DNA of 7,255 bases from the NCBI GenBank assembly GCA_023419655.1, contig JAEZXP010000072.1, positions 1 to 7,255 on the forward strand. Direction: 5' to 3'. The notes under the pieces were generated by a model that made no database searches, was not told the DNA's origin, and worked only from the letters and a program-made list of their open reading frames with translations. Both the position numbers and the translations under genes were made by a program. Origin of the DNA: Bacillota bacterium. GTDB taxonomy: Bacteria; Bacillota; Clostridia; Lachnospirales; Lachnospiraceae. Below, one piece after another: positions 1-5,804 of the stretch. Position 1 is the stretch's first letter. Every line of letters starts with the position of its first letter.

Positions 1-910
1 TTAAATCATATAAAAGCAGCTTTGCAGCATTTTCTCCATCCTCTTTAAGAACCAGACCGGCATAGTTTTCATTATGCACTATACTTTTTATCTTTCCTTC
101 TACCGTTTCCTCCTTCGCCAGCTCTGCTATCTCCTCCATTGTAAAGATTATCAATCCGGCCTCTGTAAAAGCGCAAATCGTATCATTATCAAGAAATGTT
201 ATTCTTGGAACGATTACATCATTATATATCTGTGCTCCTGCTGTACGGTCCGTAAAGTTTTTGCCCACTTCTCCGTAGTTTAAGAACAAAATATTATTTC
301 GGATTTCTCCTCTGTTAATGCTTAGATAGGTGGCTGCGACCTTTTCTCCGTCATCCGAAAGAGAGATGTCCATTGGATAACCGTCCTTTGGTATATTGGT
401 TACCTTCTCCCCCAGCAAATCCCCCTCTTTACTATATAATTCCACATGACTGGTATCTCCTTCTATCATAAGGACCGCGACAACTCCCTGGCGTGCAACC
501 TCCGCCTTTATAATAGGATAATTCATTGTCAGATTTCCGGCAAGACCCTTCTTATTAAATATATATAATTGCTTGCCGCCTCTGTCTGCGATGACAGCAT
601 AGTCGCCGCACGTATCCGCAACCGGGTCCGCCATCTCATAGGAACCGTTCCATAATAGATTTCCCTTATTATCAACTGCAAGGGCCCCGTCTTTACTATA
701 TCGGATTACAGCACCCTTATACTCAAGATATCCTCCCAGGTTCTCTTCCGTATTGGTAACTCTGTCCATGACCTCATAATCCTGATAGGTACGATTAAAT
801 AGTTTAATCAGATATATTGCTCCTATAATTACAATGAGAACCAGAAGTGATGTAAAAATAATCACTCTATTTCTGCGGTATCTCTTTTTCCTGCTCTCGT
901 AATCTCTCAT
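1..910 (-). CDS. DUF5711-like membrane-anchored propeller protein (3' end cut by window edge)
   Basis: The frame is open from an ATG at 910 to the window edge, giving 303 residues with no stop, so the C-terminus is missing. The start is well supported by AGGTGG at 918-923, seven bases upstream. Residues 1-15 are strongly basic, residues 16-36 form one hydrophobic membrane helix, and the rest is predicted to lie outside the cytoplasm (positive-inside rule). The outer part is a run of short beta-strand-like segments with turns such as YSKDG, DNKGN, NKKG and SKEGD, which resembles WD/PQQ-like propeller blades. From memory of the family, this pattern of basic tail, single helix and propeller matches the DUF5711 proteins of Lachnospiraceae, whose function is unknown. 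No catalytic motif is visible. The gene lies downstream of the MPN-LysM gene on the same strand but is separated by about 220 bp with a likely terminator and its own possible -10 box. The family assignment is moderate; the gene itself is certain. Confidence 0.8.
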   Translation of the reverse strand, partial: MRDYESRKKRYRRNRVIIFTSLLVLIVIIGAIYLIKLFNRTYQDYEVMDRVTNTEENLGGYLEYKGAVIRYSKDGALAVDNKGNLLWNGSYEMADPVADTCGDYAVIADRGGKQLYIFNKKGLAGNLTMNYPIIKAEVARQGVVAVLMIEGDTSHVELYSKEGDLLGEKVTNIPKDGYPMDISLSDDGEKVAATYLSINRGEIRNNILFLNYGEVGKNFTDRTAGAQIYNDVIVPRITFLDNDTICAFTEAGLIIFTMEEIAELAKEETVEGKIKSIVHNENYAGLVLKEDGENAAKLLLYDL

Positions 911-963
911 TGCTTGTCCACCTGCTTCTGATAAACTGATTGTTATAAATTACACCTTTATTC

Positions 964-992
964 GCAGATTAGGAACTTAAGCACTAATCTGC
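964..992. repeat. 9-bp perfect inverted repeat in the leader of the DUF5711-like gene
   Basis: GCAGATTAG (964-972) is inverted exactly as CTAATCTGC (984-992) around an 11-base loop. TTATTCGC also occurs directly beside each arm, at about 958-965 and 993-1000. The hairpin lies between the possible -10 box at 1005-1010 and the ATG at 910, so it would fall in the 5' untranslated RNA. There is no T-run after it on either strand, so it is not an obvious terminator. An operator or an RNA-stability element is possible. Confidence 0.45.
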
Positions 993-1004
993 TTATTCGC
1001 GTAT

Positions 1005-1010
1005 ATTATA
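1005..1010 (-). promoter_or_regulatory. possible -10 box for the DUF5711-like gene
   Basis: The minus strand reads TATAAT here, a perfect sigma-A -10 hexamer, about 95 bases before the start codon of the downstream gene. At a 17-bp spacing the -35 position reads GTGCCT, a poor match, so this may be a weak, activated or fortuitous promoter. Confidence 0.3.
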
Positions 1011-1039
1011 CCTCATTTTCCTTATAAAGGCACTATGTA

Positions 1040-1104
1040 TTTTATAAAGAAAATGTGCCGCAGAATATTTCTCCCTCCGGATACTTTTTACTATTCTGCA
1101 GCAC
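1040..1104 (-). terminator. likely intrinsic terminator of the MPN-LysM gene
   Basis: Arms at 1055-1067 and 1092-1104 pair over 13 bp with one G-U pair (GTGCTGCAGAATA with TATTCTGCGGCAC, minus strand). On the minus strand the stem is followed by ATTTTCTTT. It begins 27 bases after the stop codon at 1131. The 24-base loop is longer than usual, so confidence is moderate. Confidence 0.5.
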
Positions 1105-1130
1105 TTATATATTATTATTTAAGAAGGCTC

Positions 1131-2489
1131 CTAAGGTACAATCAGCTTCTGACCTATGTATATCATATCCTCATCCTCAATATTATTCAGCTTTTTTATA
1201 ACCGAGATATAATTTGCAGAATTATATAGCTTATAGCTGATTCCGGCCAGAGAATCCCCTGCCTTAACCGTATAATATTTAACCTCTTCTGCCGAAGCAT
1301 TCCCCTGGTTTTGTGTTGACGAGACTTCCTGGCTATCCTTCTCATCATCCGTTTCGTCTTGCTGATTGGAACCGGAATCCGCCTGCTTTTCTCCGCCCTG
1401 CGCATCCTCGTCATCCGGGTCAACCGGAAGCGGCGAGACTCCTCCCGGTATCATTTCAACATCCAGTCTGCCCTCTATATCTACGGGAATATCAATTACA
1501 GGGTCATCCTGGGCAACTGTCCTGGCCTTGTCATTTTCATTTCTTAAGAAGGCTGACTCTACTTCTTTAAGATTGTTTGTTAAATTATTTAAGGCGCTTT
1601 GCATATTTTTCATCTGGTCGTAGTTGCTTAACATCGCAGCCCCGACAACCAGAATAATGACTGCCAATAGCGTACCTGCCGCATACATCAGGCGGTTAAC
1701 GCCCTTTGTTTCATCCTCTTTCAGCTTATCCAACCTGTCCGGCTTTTCCGCCCTGACCAGCTTCTCCAGCCTATCCGGTTTTTCTAACTTATCCAGTTTC
1801 TCCAGTCTCTCCGGTTTTTCCGGCTTCTTATGCTGTATGACTGTCCGGATATCTCTTGATACCTTATCATCATACTTCTCTTCCTCACTGGGCTTTTCTT
1901 TGCGCTCTATCATATAATTTTGCATTTCTTCATTCTTCTCATAATAGATGTAATACCCGTCCTGACGGCCCAAATTGCCATTCTCATAGAAATAAAAAGC
2001 TTCCTCTTTCTCCATATTATCATAGAGCAGCAAGGTCTTGTCCTGTCCTGCAAAATTATCAATATGCGCTTTTAATATCGGCTCCTTATCATCAATAAGA
2101 TAACCCGGCCCTCCCAAAAACCATCCGACGATTTCCGAATCTGCAAAATATTTTTTTATATTTTCATATATGGTGGTCCAATGGTCGTTTGTAAACATGA
2201 TATGATTTGCTATATCAATGTCTTCTACCTCCACCGCACCTGATATAAAGATGCATCCGGCTTGTTCAACCTTTATATAACGTCCCACTAATACCGCAAC
2301 ATGGCATGCTGAATAATTTTCTCCCGCCAGCTGCTTAATAAAGGTCATTACATAGTCCTCTATATAGACCTTTTTGGAGAGACCCCCTTTTCCAACCTGA
2401 CGAATGTTCTTTGGCATTCCAAAGCTTGTCTGTACTCTGCCTGTTCGATTTGCTTCCGCGTTATCATTGCTGTATACCGATTCTATCAT
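1131..2489 (-). CDS. transmembrane protein: degenerate MPN/JAMM-like domain, charged repeats, TM helix, C-terminal LysM
   Basis: A 452-residue protein. The ATG at 2489 is preferred over the in-frame ATG at 2504 because GGGAGAAGGGG lies just before it, while the upstream ATG has no good ribosome binding site. Residues 36-195 resemble an MPN domain: a strand VAVLVGRY (65-71), then EIVGWFLGGPGY (119-130), which parallels the VGWYHSHPG signature of JAMM proteases. Both metal-binding histidines are replaced (L125, G127) and the usual glutamate is absent near H63, so it should be inactive, as in Rpn8-type MPN domains. Residues 224-259 are three 12-residue charged repeats. Residues 267-287 form one membrane helix, 288-320 a likely short coiled coil, and 330-403 an acidic, low-complexity linker. 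Residues 405-452 are a LysM domain (YYTVKAGDSLAGISYKLY...IYIGQKLIVP), a peptidoglycan binder. Topology should be N-terminus in, LysM out. The LysM and membrane helix are secure; the MPN call is my inference from motif pattern. Confidence 0.9.
   Translation of the reverse strand: MIESVYSNDNAEANRTGRVQTSFGMPKNIRQVGKGGLSKKVYIEDYVMTFIKQLAGENYSACHVAVLVGRYIKVEQAGCIFISGAVEVEDIDIANHIMFTNDHWTTIYENIKKYFADSEIVGWFLGGPGYLIDDKEPILKAHIDNFAGQDKTLLLYDNMEKEEAFYFYENGNLGRQDGYYIYYEKNEEMQNYMIERKEKPSEEEKYDDKVSRDIRTVIQHKKPEKPERLEKLDKLEKPDRLEKLVRAEKPDRLDKLKEDETKGVNRLMYAAGTLLAVIILVVGAAMLSNYDQMKNMQSALNNLTNNLKEVESAFLRNENDKARTVAQDDPVIDIPVDIEGRLDVEMIPGGVSPLPVDPDDEDAQGGEKQADSGSNQQDETDDEKDSQEVSSTQNQGNASAEEVKYYTVKAGDSLAGISYKLYNSANYISVIKKLNNIEDEDMIYIGQKLIVP
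1713..1820 (-). repeat. three 36-bp in-frame tandem units (12-residue EKPxRLxKL repeat)
   Basis: Within the MPN-LysM gene three consecutive units encode EKPERLEKLDKL, EKPDRLEKLVRA and EKPDRLDKLKED (units at 1785-1820, 1749-1784 and 1713-1748). The block sits just before the membrane helix on the cytosolic side. Highly charged with regularly placed leucines, it probably forms an extended or helical spacer. Units have diverged in DNA sequence, so this is not a very recent expansion. Confidence 0.85.
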
Positions 2490-2501
2490 AGCCCCTTCTC
2501 C
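2490..2501 (-). promoter_or_regulatory. ribosome binding site that decides the MPN-LysM start
   Basis: The minus strand reads GGGAGAAGGGGC immediately before the ATG at 2489, purine-rich and complementary to the 16S tail. The alternative ATG at 2504 is preceded only by TTTATAGCAG. Confidence 0.55.
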
Positions 2502-2573
2502 CATCTGCTATAAACATATTCCAACCACAGCTTGCTATTTATCTTAGCACAAAGCAAACATACTTTATGTCAT

Positions 2574-2754
2574 ATTTGGTATCCAAAGGACAAGAATTTA
2601 TCTTCATCATTCTACCTATACTCCATAAAAACGCTTAATTTCCATTCATTATCATAGGCAATTTTTCAAACAAATGCGCATTTGGTAATATTTTGAAGTT
2701 TTATTTTCATATTTATTTAATTTTTGATGTCTATTCCTAAAGGATTTGGTAATA
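2574..2754. repeat. thrice-repeated ATTTGGTA motif and 14-bp palindrome between the divergent genes
   Basis: ATTTGGTA occurs in the same orientation at 2574-2581, 2680-2687 and 2744-2751; the last two extend to ATTTGGTAATA. The middle copy overlaps a perfect palindrome, CAAATGCGCATTTG at 2671-2684, which is flanked by TTCAAA (2665-2670) and TTTGAA (2692-2697). This is the only notable structure in the 264-bp divergent intergenic region apart from the possible yyaC promoter. It could be an operator for one or both genes; the bound factor is unknown. Confidence 0.5.
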
Positions 2755-2756
2755 CT
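2729..2756 (+). promoter_or_regulatory. possible sigma-F-like promoter of yyaC
   Basis: GGTAATACT at 2748-2756 fits the forespore sigma-F -10 pattern GGNNANANT. GTCTA at 2729-2733, 14 bases upstream, is a four-of-five match to the -35 pattern GTATA-like. In Bacillus subtilis yyaC is, to my knowledge, expressed under sigma-F, which makes this plausible. Transcription would begin near 2763, only a few bases before the ATG at 2769, which would favour a start further in. Confidence 0.35.
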
Positions 2757-2768
2757 TAACGTAAGCTG

Positions 2769-3407
2769 ATGTTTGACAAGATATTGAAGAAAGGCTTGGT
2801 GATTCATATAAGCATTTTTTATAGAGATAAAAACCGTATTATCTATTTTAATTCAACCGAACAAGATTCAGCCTATGAACTGGGCATGTCCCTGTCAGCA
2901 TTAATTAAAAAGCATGTACTTTATAATAAAGATATCATTTTTTTGTGTATAGGTTCTGACCGTGCAACCGGAGACTGCCTCGGACCAATCATCGGATATA
3001 AATTATCAAAATACGTTAGTCAGCCCAACATTCATATTTATGGCACGCTGGAGCAGCCGGTACATGCAAAGAATCTAAAAGACACCGTTACAATGATATA
3101 TCAAAAGCATGATGATGCTTTTATCATTGCAATCGATGCCTCATTAGGTAAGTCTGATCATATTGGATATATCACTCTGGGTGAGGGACCTCTAAAGCCG
3201 GGCGCCGGTGTCGATAAGGATTTACCCGAGGTGGGTGATTTGTTTATCACCGGTATCGTCAACTTCTCCGGATTATTGGACCATATGCTGCTGCAGACAA
3301 CCCGGTTAAATGTCGTCATGTCCATGGCCGACCAAATCTGCCTTGCCATAAATTATTGCATCGGCCACCTGAAAGCCCATCTTTTTAAAGAAGTAACTTT
3401 AAAATAA
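2769..3407 (+). CDS. yyaC: sporulation protein YyaC (DUF1256, GPR-like fold)
   Basis: A 212-residue protein, close to the length of Bacillus YyaC. The core CIGSDRATGDCLGP (residues 60-73), the block GTLEQPVHAKNL (92-103), AIDASLG (121-127) and GEGPLKPGAGVDKDLPEVGD (138-157) are the family's hallmark segments. YyaC is related to the germination protease GPR of spores; the aspartates D69 and D123 fall where GPR has its catalytic acids. The protein is linked to spore formation, but its substrate is not established. The ATG at 2769 has no visible ribosome binding site. An in-frame GTG at 2799 is preceded by GAAGAAAGG (2786-2794) and may be the true start, giving 202 residues; the conserved core lies downstream of either. 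It is divergent from the MPN-LysM gene and convergent with the coiled-coil membrane gene, so it is probably transcribed alone. Confidence 0.93.
   Translation: MFDKILKKGLVIHISIFYRDKNRIIYFNSTEQDSAYELGMSLSALIKKHVLYNKDIIFLCIGSDRATGDCLGPIIGYKLSKYVSQPNIHIYGTLEQPVHAKNLKDTVTMIYQKHDDAFIIAIDASLGKSDHIGYITLGEGPLKPGAGVDKDLPEVGDLFITGIVNFSGLLDHMLLQTTRLNVVMSMADQICLAINYCIGHLKAHLFKEVTLK
2786..2794 (+). promoter_or_regulatory. candidate yyaC ribosome binding site for an internal GTG start
   Basis: GAAGAAAGG lies four bases before an in-frame GTG at 2799 (a TTG at 2796 is closer still). No comparable purine stretch precedes the ATG at 2769. The spacing is a little short, so the choice stays open. Confidence 0.4.
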
Positions 3408-3506
3408 TTATCCCATTGTCGCAAGCTCCTATGGGATTGACACTTCGTGCCAGGTTGCGCACTCCCTTTGGTCGGCGCTGGGATAATATCTGTCTATATT
3501 ATCCCA
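3407..3506. repeat. nested inverted-repeat element in the convergent gap, possibly REP-like
   Basis: Four alternating arms share the core ATCCCA/TGGGAT: ATTATCCCAT at 3407-3416, ATGGGAT at 3431-3437, TGGGATAATAT at 3479-3489 and ATATTATCCCA at 3496-3506. The last two form a perfect 11-bp stem with a six-base loop; the first and third can close an outer stem; CGCAA (3420-3424) and TTGCG (3455-3459) can pair inside it. The interior is richer in G and C than other intergenic DNA here. The last arm contains the stop codon of the minus-strand gene (3499-3501). No T-run follows on either strand, so a classic terminator is unlikely, though the structure may still end or protect both converging transcripts. 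Confidence 0.6.
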
Positions 3507-4599
3507 TGTTCTGTCTGTGGAATTGTACAGCCTCTGATATTGTAGCTGCATTTCCGGCTTCAATGATATTAATTAGCGAATCGATTCTATCAAGAGTAAT
3601 AAGGTCTTTACCGATAAACGGCTCATATTCACTGGCTATTTTTAAGGTTAAGGCCTTTACCTTGCTCTCCGCCTGGGCTGCTTGTGCCGCTATCTTATCA
3701 TTTTCCGCCTTTAAGGCTTCCAGCTTCTCCTCATACTGCTTTCTGATTTCTGAAGTAATTACCTGGGTTGTGGTGTTTTCAAAGGTGAGAAGAGCTTCCT
3801 TCTTCTGTTCAGCAATCTCTGCCATCTCTTTGTCAAGCTTTGCAAGCTCCTCATCAAAATTCTCCAGGCCGTAGATGCTCTCATCTCCGTCCTTTTTTAT
3901 ATCCGCTTTTATAGCATTTATTTTCTTCTTATTCATTGCAATCTCATGGCGCAGATTACGAACCTGCTTGATTGTATCGGAGTGCTTATCCTTTGTATGA
4001 TTTTCAATCAGCAGATACAGCCCTCCGAATATTATAACGGTTATAACATAGATAATTACAAGGTATAATATCCTTTCCTCCGGAAGAACAAAAAAGTATA
4101 TGCCGCAGGGGATAACTAAAAGCGTCAGTATAAGCGTTAAAAGGATGATGAATATATCTTTAAGGTATTTCGGATAATACAGGGCATAGTATAATTTGGT
4201 ATTACAATAAGAAGGAACATGCTTCTGCTTGAAAATAGTCTTAGCCTCCAGCTTAAGCCGATGGTTTTCCTCCCGCAAAGAGGCAGTTTCTTCTCCTATT
4301 CTTTCCGATACCTTCTTGTTCTTACGCTTGTCCCTCTTGTCCTTAATCTTTTTAATGTGGGACCCGGTGTTGTCTATCTGTTTATCATAGGCACTCTCAA
4401 TCTCAGACCTTCTCTTCTTAATCGTGGTCTGAACCTCATCTGCTGCTGCCTTTTCTATACTTTGTATGCTCTTTTCGTTTGCATCTTCTTCTGATACAAG
4501 ATTATTATACTTCTCCTGATACCCACGAAGTTCTAGGAGATTCTCTTTGATTTCATTTAATTTATCTACACCGCCAGATAACAAATTTCCTTCATCCAT
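3499..4599 (-). CDS. coiled-coil membrane protein with a two-helix transmembrane hairpin, unknown function
   Basis: A 366-residue protein I do not recognise as a named family. The ATG at 4599 has AGGGGG eight bases upstream. Residues 12-125 are highly charged and helical, with a very basic stretch (IKKIKDKRDKRKNKK, 82-96) and likely coiled coils. Residues 149-171 and 176-197 are two hydrophobic helices separated by a short PEER turn, so both ends should be cytoplasmic. Residues 205-235 and 247-322 are again long charged helices typical of coiled coils, followed by a compact tail. There is no signal peptide, enzyme motif or nucleotide-binding site. Such an architecture suits a structural or scaffolding role at the membrane. 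A good promoter lies directly upstream, so it can be transcribed independently of the small gene before it. Its last codons, Met-Gly-stop, lie inside an inverted repeat. Confidence 0.85.
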   Translation of the reverse strand: MDEGNLLSGGVDKLNEIKENLLELRGYQEKYNNLVSEEDANEKSIQSIEKAAADEVQTTIKKRRSEIESAYDKQIDNTGSHIKKIKDKRDKRKNKKVSERIGEETASLREENHRLKLEAKTIFKQKHVPSYCNTKLYYALYYPKYLKDIFIILLTLILTLLVIPCGIYFFVLPEERILYLVIIYVITVIIFGGLYLLIENHTKDKHSDTIKQVRNLRHEIAMNKKKINAIKADIKKDGDESIYGLENFDEELAKLDKEMAEIAEQKKEALLTFENTTTQVITSEIRKQYEEKLEALKAENDKIAAQAAQAESKVKALTLKIASEYEPFIGKDLITLDRIDSLINIIEAGNAATISEAVQFHRQNMG

Positions 4600-4648
4600 G
4601 ACTATTCCCCCTAGTATTTTGTATTTTAATTCTTATGTTCGTACACTC

Positions 4649-4677
4649 ATTCTAACCTCAATTTTCTGGCAGGTCAA
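4649..4677 (-). promoter_or_regulatory. sigma-A-type promoter of the coiled-coil membrane gene
   Basis: On the minus strand TTGACC (4677-4672) and TAGAAT (4654-4649) are separated by exactly 17 bases, each a five-of-six match to consensus. Transcription would begin near 4642, leaving a leader of about 43 bases that contains the AGGGGG ribosome binding site. Confidence 0.6.
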
Positions 4678-4696
4678 GAATAAGTCCTGTCCTTTG

Positions 4697-5071
4697 CTAT
4701 TTCTTTGCCGCTTCCGCCTTAAGCTCCCCGACCGTGGGATAATCCAGGTTCTCATCTATCGCCATATCCTTATCCATAAGCAGCCGGATACAGCTTTTTA
4801 TCTCCTGCGTCAGCTTAACGAATTTCTTCTTTTCAACCCTGGCAGCAATTGCATTATAATCCTTGGTTTCGGAATCAATTAGACCCTCCTTGATTAGAAT
4901 ATAATGTATCATTAGCTGGTTTCCATTTTTTATGCCTATCAGCTCATTAAGAATATCTTGTATCTTTTGTTTTTGTAAATCACCATAGGGAAAAATCTTT
5001 TTTACATACTCCTGATATCGTTGCTCCCTTTCCTTTTTACTTAGAAATTCAAATCCAAATATGCCTGCCAT
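4697..5071 (-). CDS. small charged protein of unknown function
   Basis: A 124-residue, probably cytoplasmic protein that I do not recognise. The start is well supported: AGGTGA lies eight bases before the ATG at 5071. After a short hydrophobic beginning (MAGIFGFEFL) the sequence is lysine- and glutamate-rich and mostly helical (residues 11-48 and 75-103), with no transmembrane segment, cysteine cluster or catalytic motif, and it ends in an alanine-lysine tail. It follows the deaminase gene by 67 bp on the same strand and precedes the coiled-coil membrane gene by 97 bp, so it may be read through from the deaminase. A functional pairing with the coiled-coil protein is possible from adjacency alone. 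Its good ribosome binding site and intact frame argue for a real gene. Confidence 0.75.
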   Translation of the reverse strand: MAGIFGFEFLSKKEREQRYQEYVKKIFPYGDLQKQKIQDILNELIGIKNGNQLMIHYILIKEGLIDSETKDYNAIAARVEKKKFVKLTQEIKSCIRLLMDKDMAIDENLDYPTVGELKAEAAKK

Positions 5072-5099
5072 CTATTTCACCTCACCTTCGTATATTTCC

Positions 5100-5128
5100 A
5101 GTATAACGTTCCCAAATTAACATGACCG
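5100..5128 (-). promoter_or_regulatory. weak candidate promoter of the small charged protein gene
   Basis: On the minus strand TATACT (5105-5100) is a good -10 match; CGGTCA (5128-5123), 17 bases upstream, matches the -35 consensus at only three positions. It lies entirely in the 67-bp gap after the deaminase stop codon. Confidence 0.3.
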
Positions 5129-5138
5129 ATTCGTTGTA

Positions 5139-5627
5139 CTAATAACCAAATATCCCTTCCAGAGATTCATCCTGTTCAATCCATTCCCCAACCTCGATAA
5201 CACGGTAATCATCCTTCGTATCCCGGATATACACATCCGTAATACCGGCATTGATAACCATTCGCTTGCACATGGAGCAGCACATCGCATTTTTAATATA
5301 TTCTCCGGAATCCAATTCTATCCCAGTAAGGTATAAGGAGCTTCCCATCATCTTGTCTCTGGGTGCGCTGATAATGGCATTCGCCTCTGCGTGGACACTT
5401 CTGCACAATTCGTAACGCTCTCCTCTGGGAATGTTAAGCTTGACCCTGATGCATTCACCGATATCACTGCAATTCTTTCTGCCTCTGGGCGCTCCGACAT
5501 AACCTGTGGAAATAACCTCATCATTTTTCACCAGCACAGCACCGTATTTTCTGCGAAGACAGGTGCATCTTTGAGATACAACCTCCGCCAAATCCAGATA
5601 ATAATTCGCCTTATCCCTTCTCTTCAT
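5139..5627 (-). CDS. dCMP/cytidine deaminase-family zinc enzyme (ComEB-like)
   Basis: A 162-residue protein, a normal length for dCMP deaminases, with TGGAGGT six bases before the ATG at 5627. It carries the zinc deaminase signature: H79-A80-E81 (SVHAEANAI), where H79 binds zinc and E81 is the proton shuttle, and C117-S-M-C120 followed by RMVINAGI. The proline usual before the CxxC pair is C116 here. Extra cysteines at 21, 23, 53, 59 and 75 and the GYVGAPRG...C block resemble dCMP deaminases with a second, structural zinc. The likely reaction is hydrolytic deamination of dCMP to dUMP, feeding dTMP synthesis; action on another cytidine or modified nucleotide cannot be excluded from sequence alone. 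It lies after the ATPase terminator, so it begins a new transcript that may include the next small gene. The 119 bases upstream are very AT-rich, with no convincing promoter hexamers. Confidence 0.9.
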   Translation of the reverse strand: MKRRDKANYYLDLAEVVSQRCTCLRRKYGAVLVKNDEVISTGYVGAPRGRKNCSDIGECIRVKLNIPRGERYELCRSVHAEANAIISAPRDKMMGSSLYLTGIELDSGEYIKNAMCCSMCKRMVINAGITDVYIRDTKDDYRVIEVGEWIEQDESLEGIFGY

Positions 5628-5746
5628 TCGTATACCTCCAACGTATATTGTGGAAATTAATCTTTATAATTATTACTATCTATATTTTAAGGCAATATAA
5701 CGTTTTATGAAAGTACTTTTCTAAAAAACCATAGAAAAAGGCACAA

Positions 5747-5792
5747 AATAAACCTCTTTCTTAGACAATGACTTTAAAGAAAGAGGTTTATT
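5747..5792 (-). terminator. intrinsic terminator of the P-type ATPase gene
   Basis: Arms of 16 bases, AATAAACCTCTTTCTT (5747-5762) and its exact inverse at 5777-5792, surround a 14-base loop, starting 12 bases after the stop codon. On the minus strand the stem ends in TTTATTTTG, giving the T-run. It separates the ATPase transcript from the deaminase gene. Confidence 0.8.
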
Positions 5793-5804
5793 AAAGTTTA
5801 TAAT

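Noticed and set aside
1035..1229. 64-residue plus-strand open frame in the gap after the MPN-LysM gene
   Set aside because: It spans the terminator hairpin and the antisense of the LysM end, with no ribosome binding site and a composition typical of AT-rich noncoding DNA.
1313..1917. Several plus-strand open frames opposite the MPN-LysM gene
   Set aside because: They are the reverse reading of the linker and repeat region (Ser/Leu/Phe- and Pro-rich low-complexity translations), lack ribosome binding sites and overlap a clearly coding minus-strand frame.
2100..2129. An active JAMM metalloprotease in the MPN-like domain
   Set aside because: The positions of the two zinc histidines are Leu and Gly and the usual glutamate is missing, so peptidase activity is not supported.
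3479..3506. Intrinsic terminator shared by yyaC and the coiled-coil gene
   Set aside because: The 11-bp stem is perfect but no T-run follows on either strand, so it is listed as an inverted repeat only.
3416..3874. 152-residue plus-strand open frame
   Set aside because: It starts in the inverted-repeat element and then lies entirely antisense to the coiled-coil gene; its serine/alanine/phenylalanine-rich translation is what antisense of Lys/Glu/Ala-rich helices gives.
5628..5746. Promoter of the deaminase gene
   Set aside because: A TTGCCT-like -35 is present on the minus strand, but nothing close to TATAAT lies at 16-18 bases; the region is so AT-rich that partial matches mean little.
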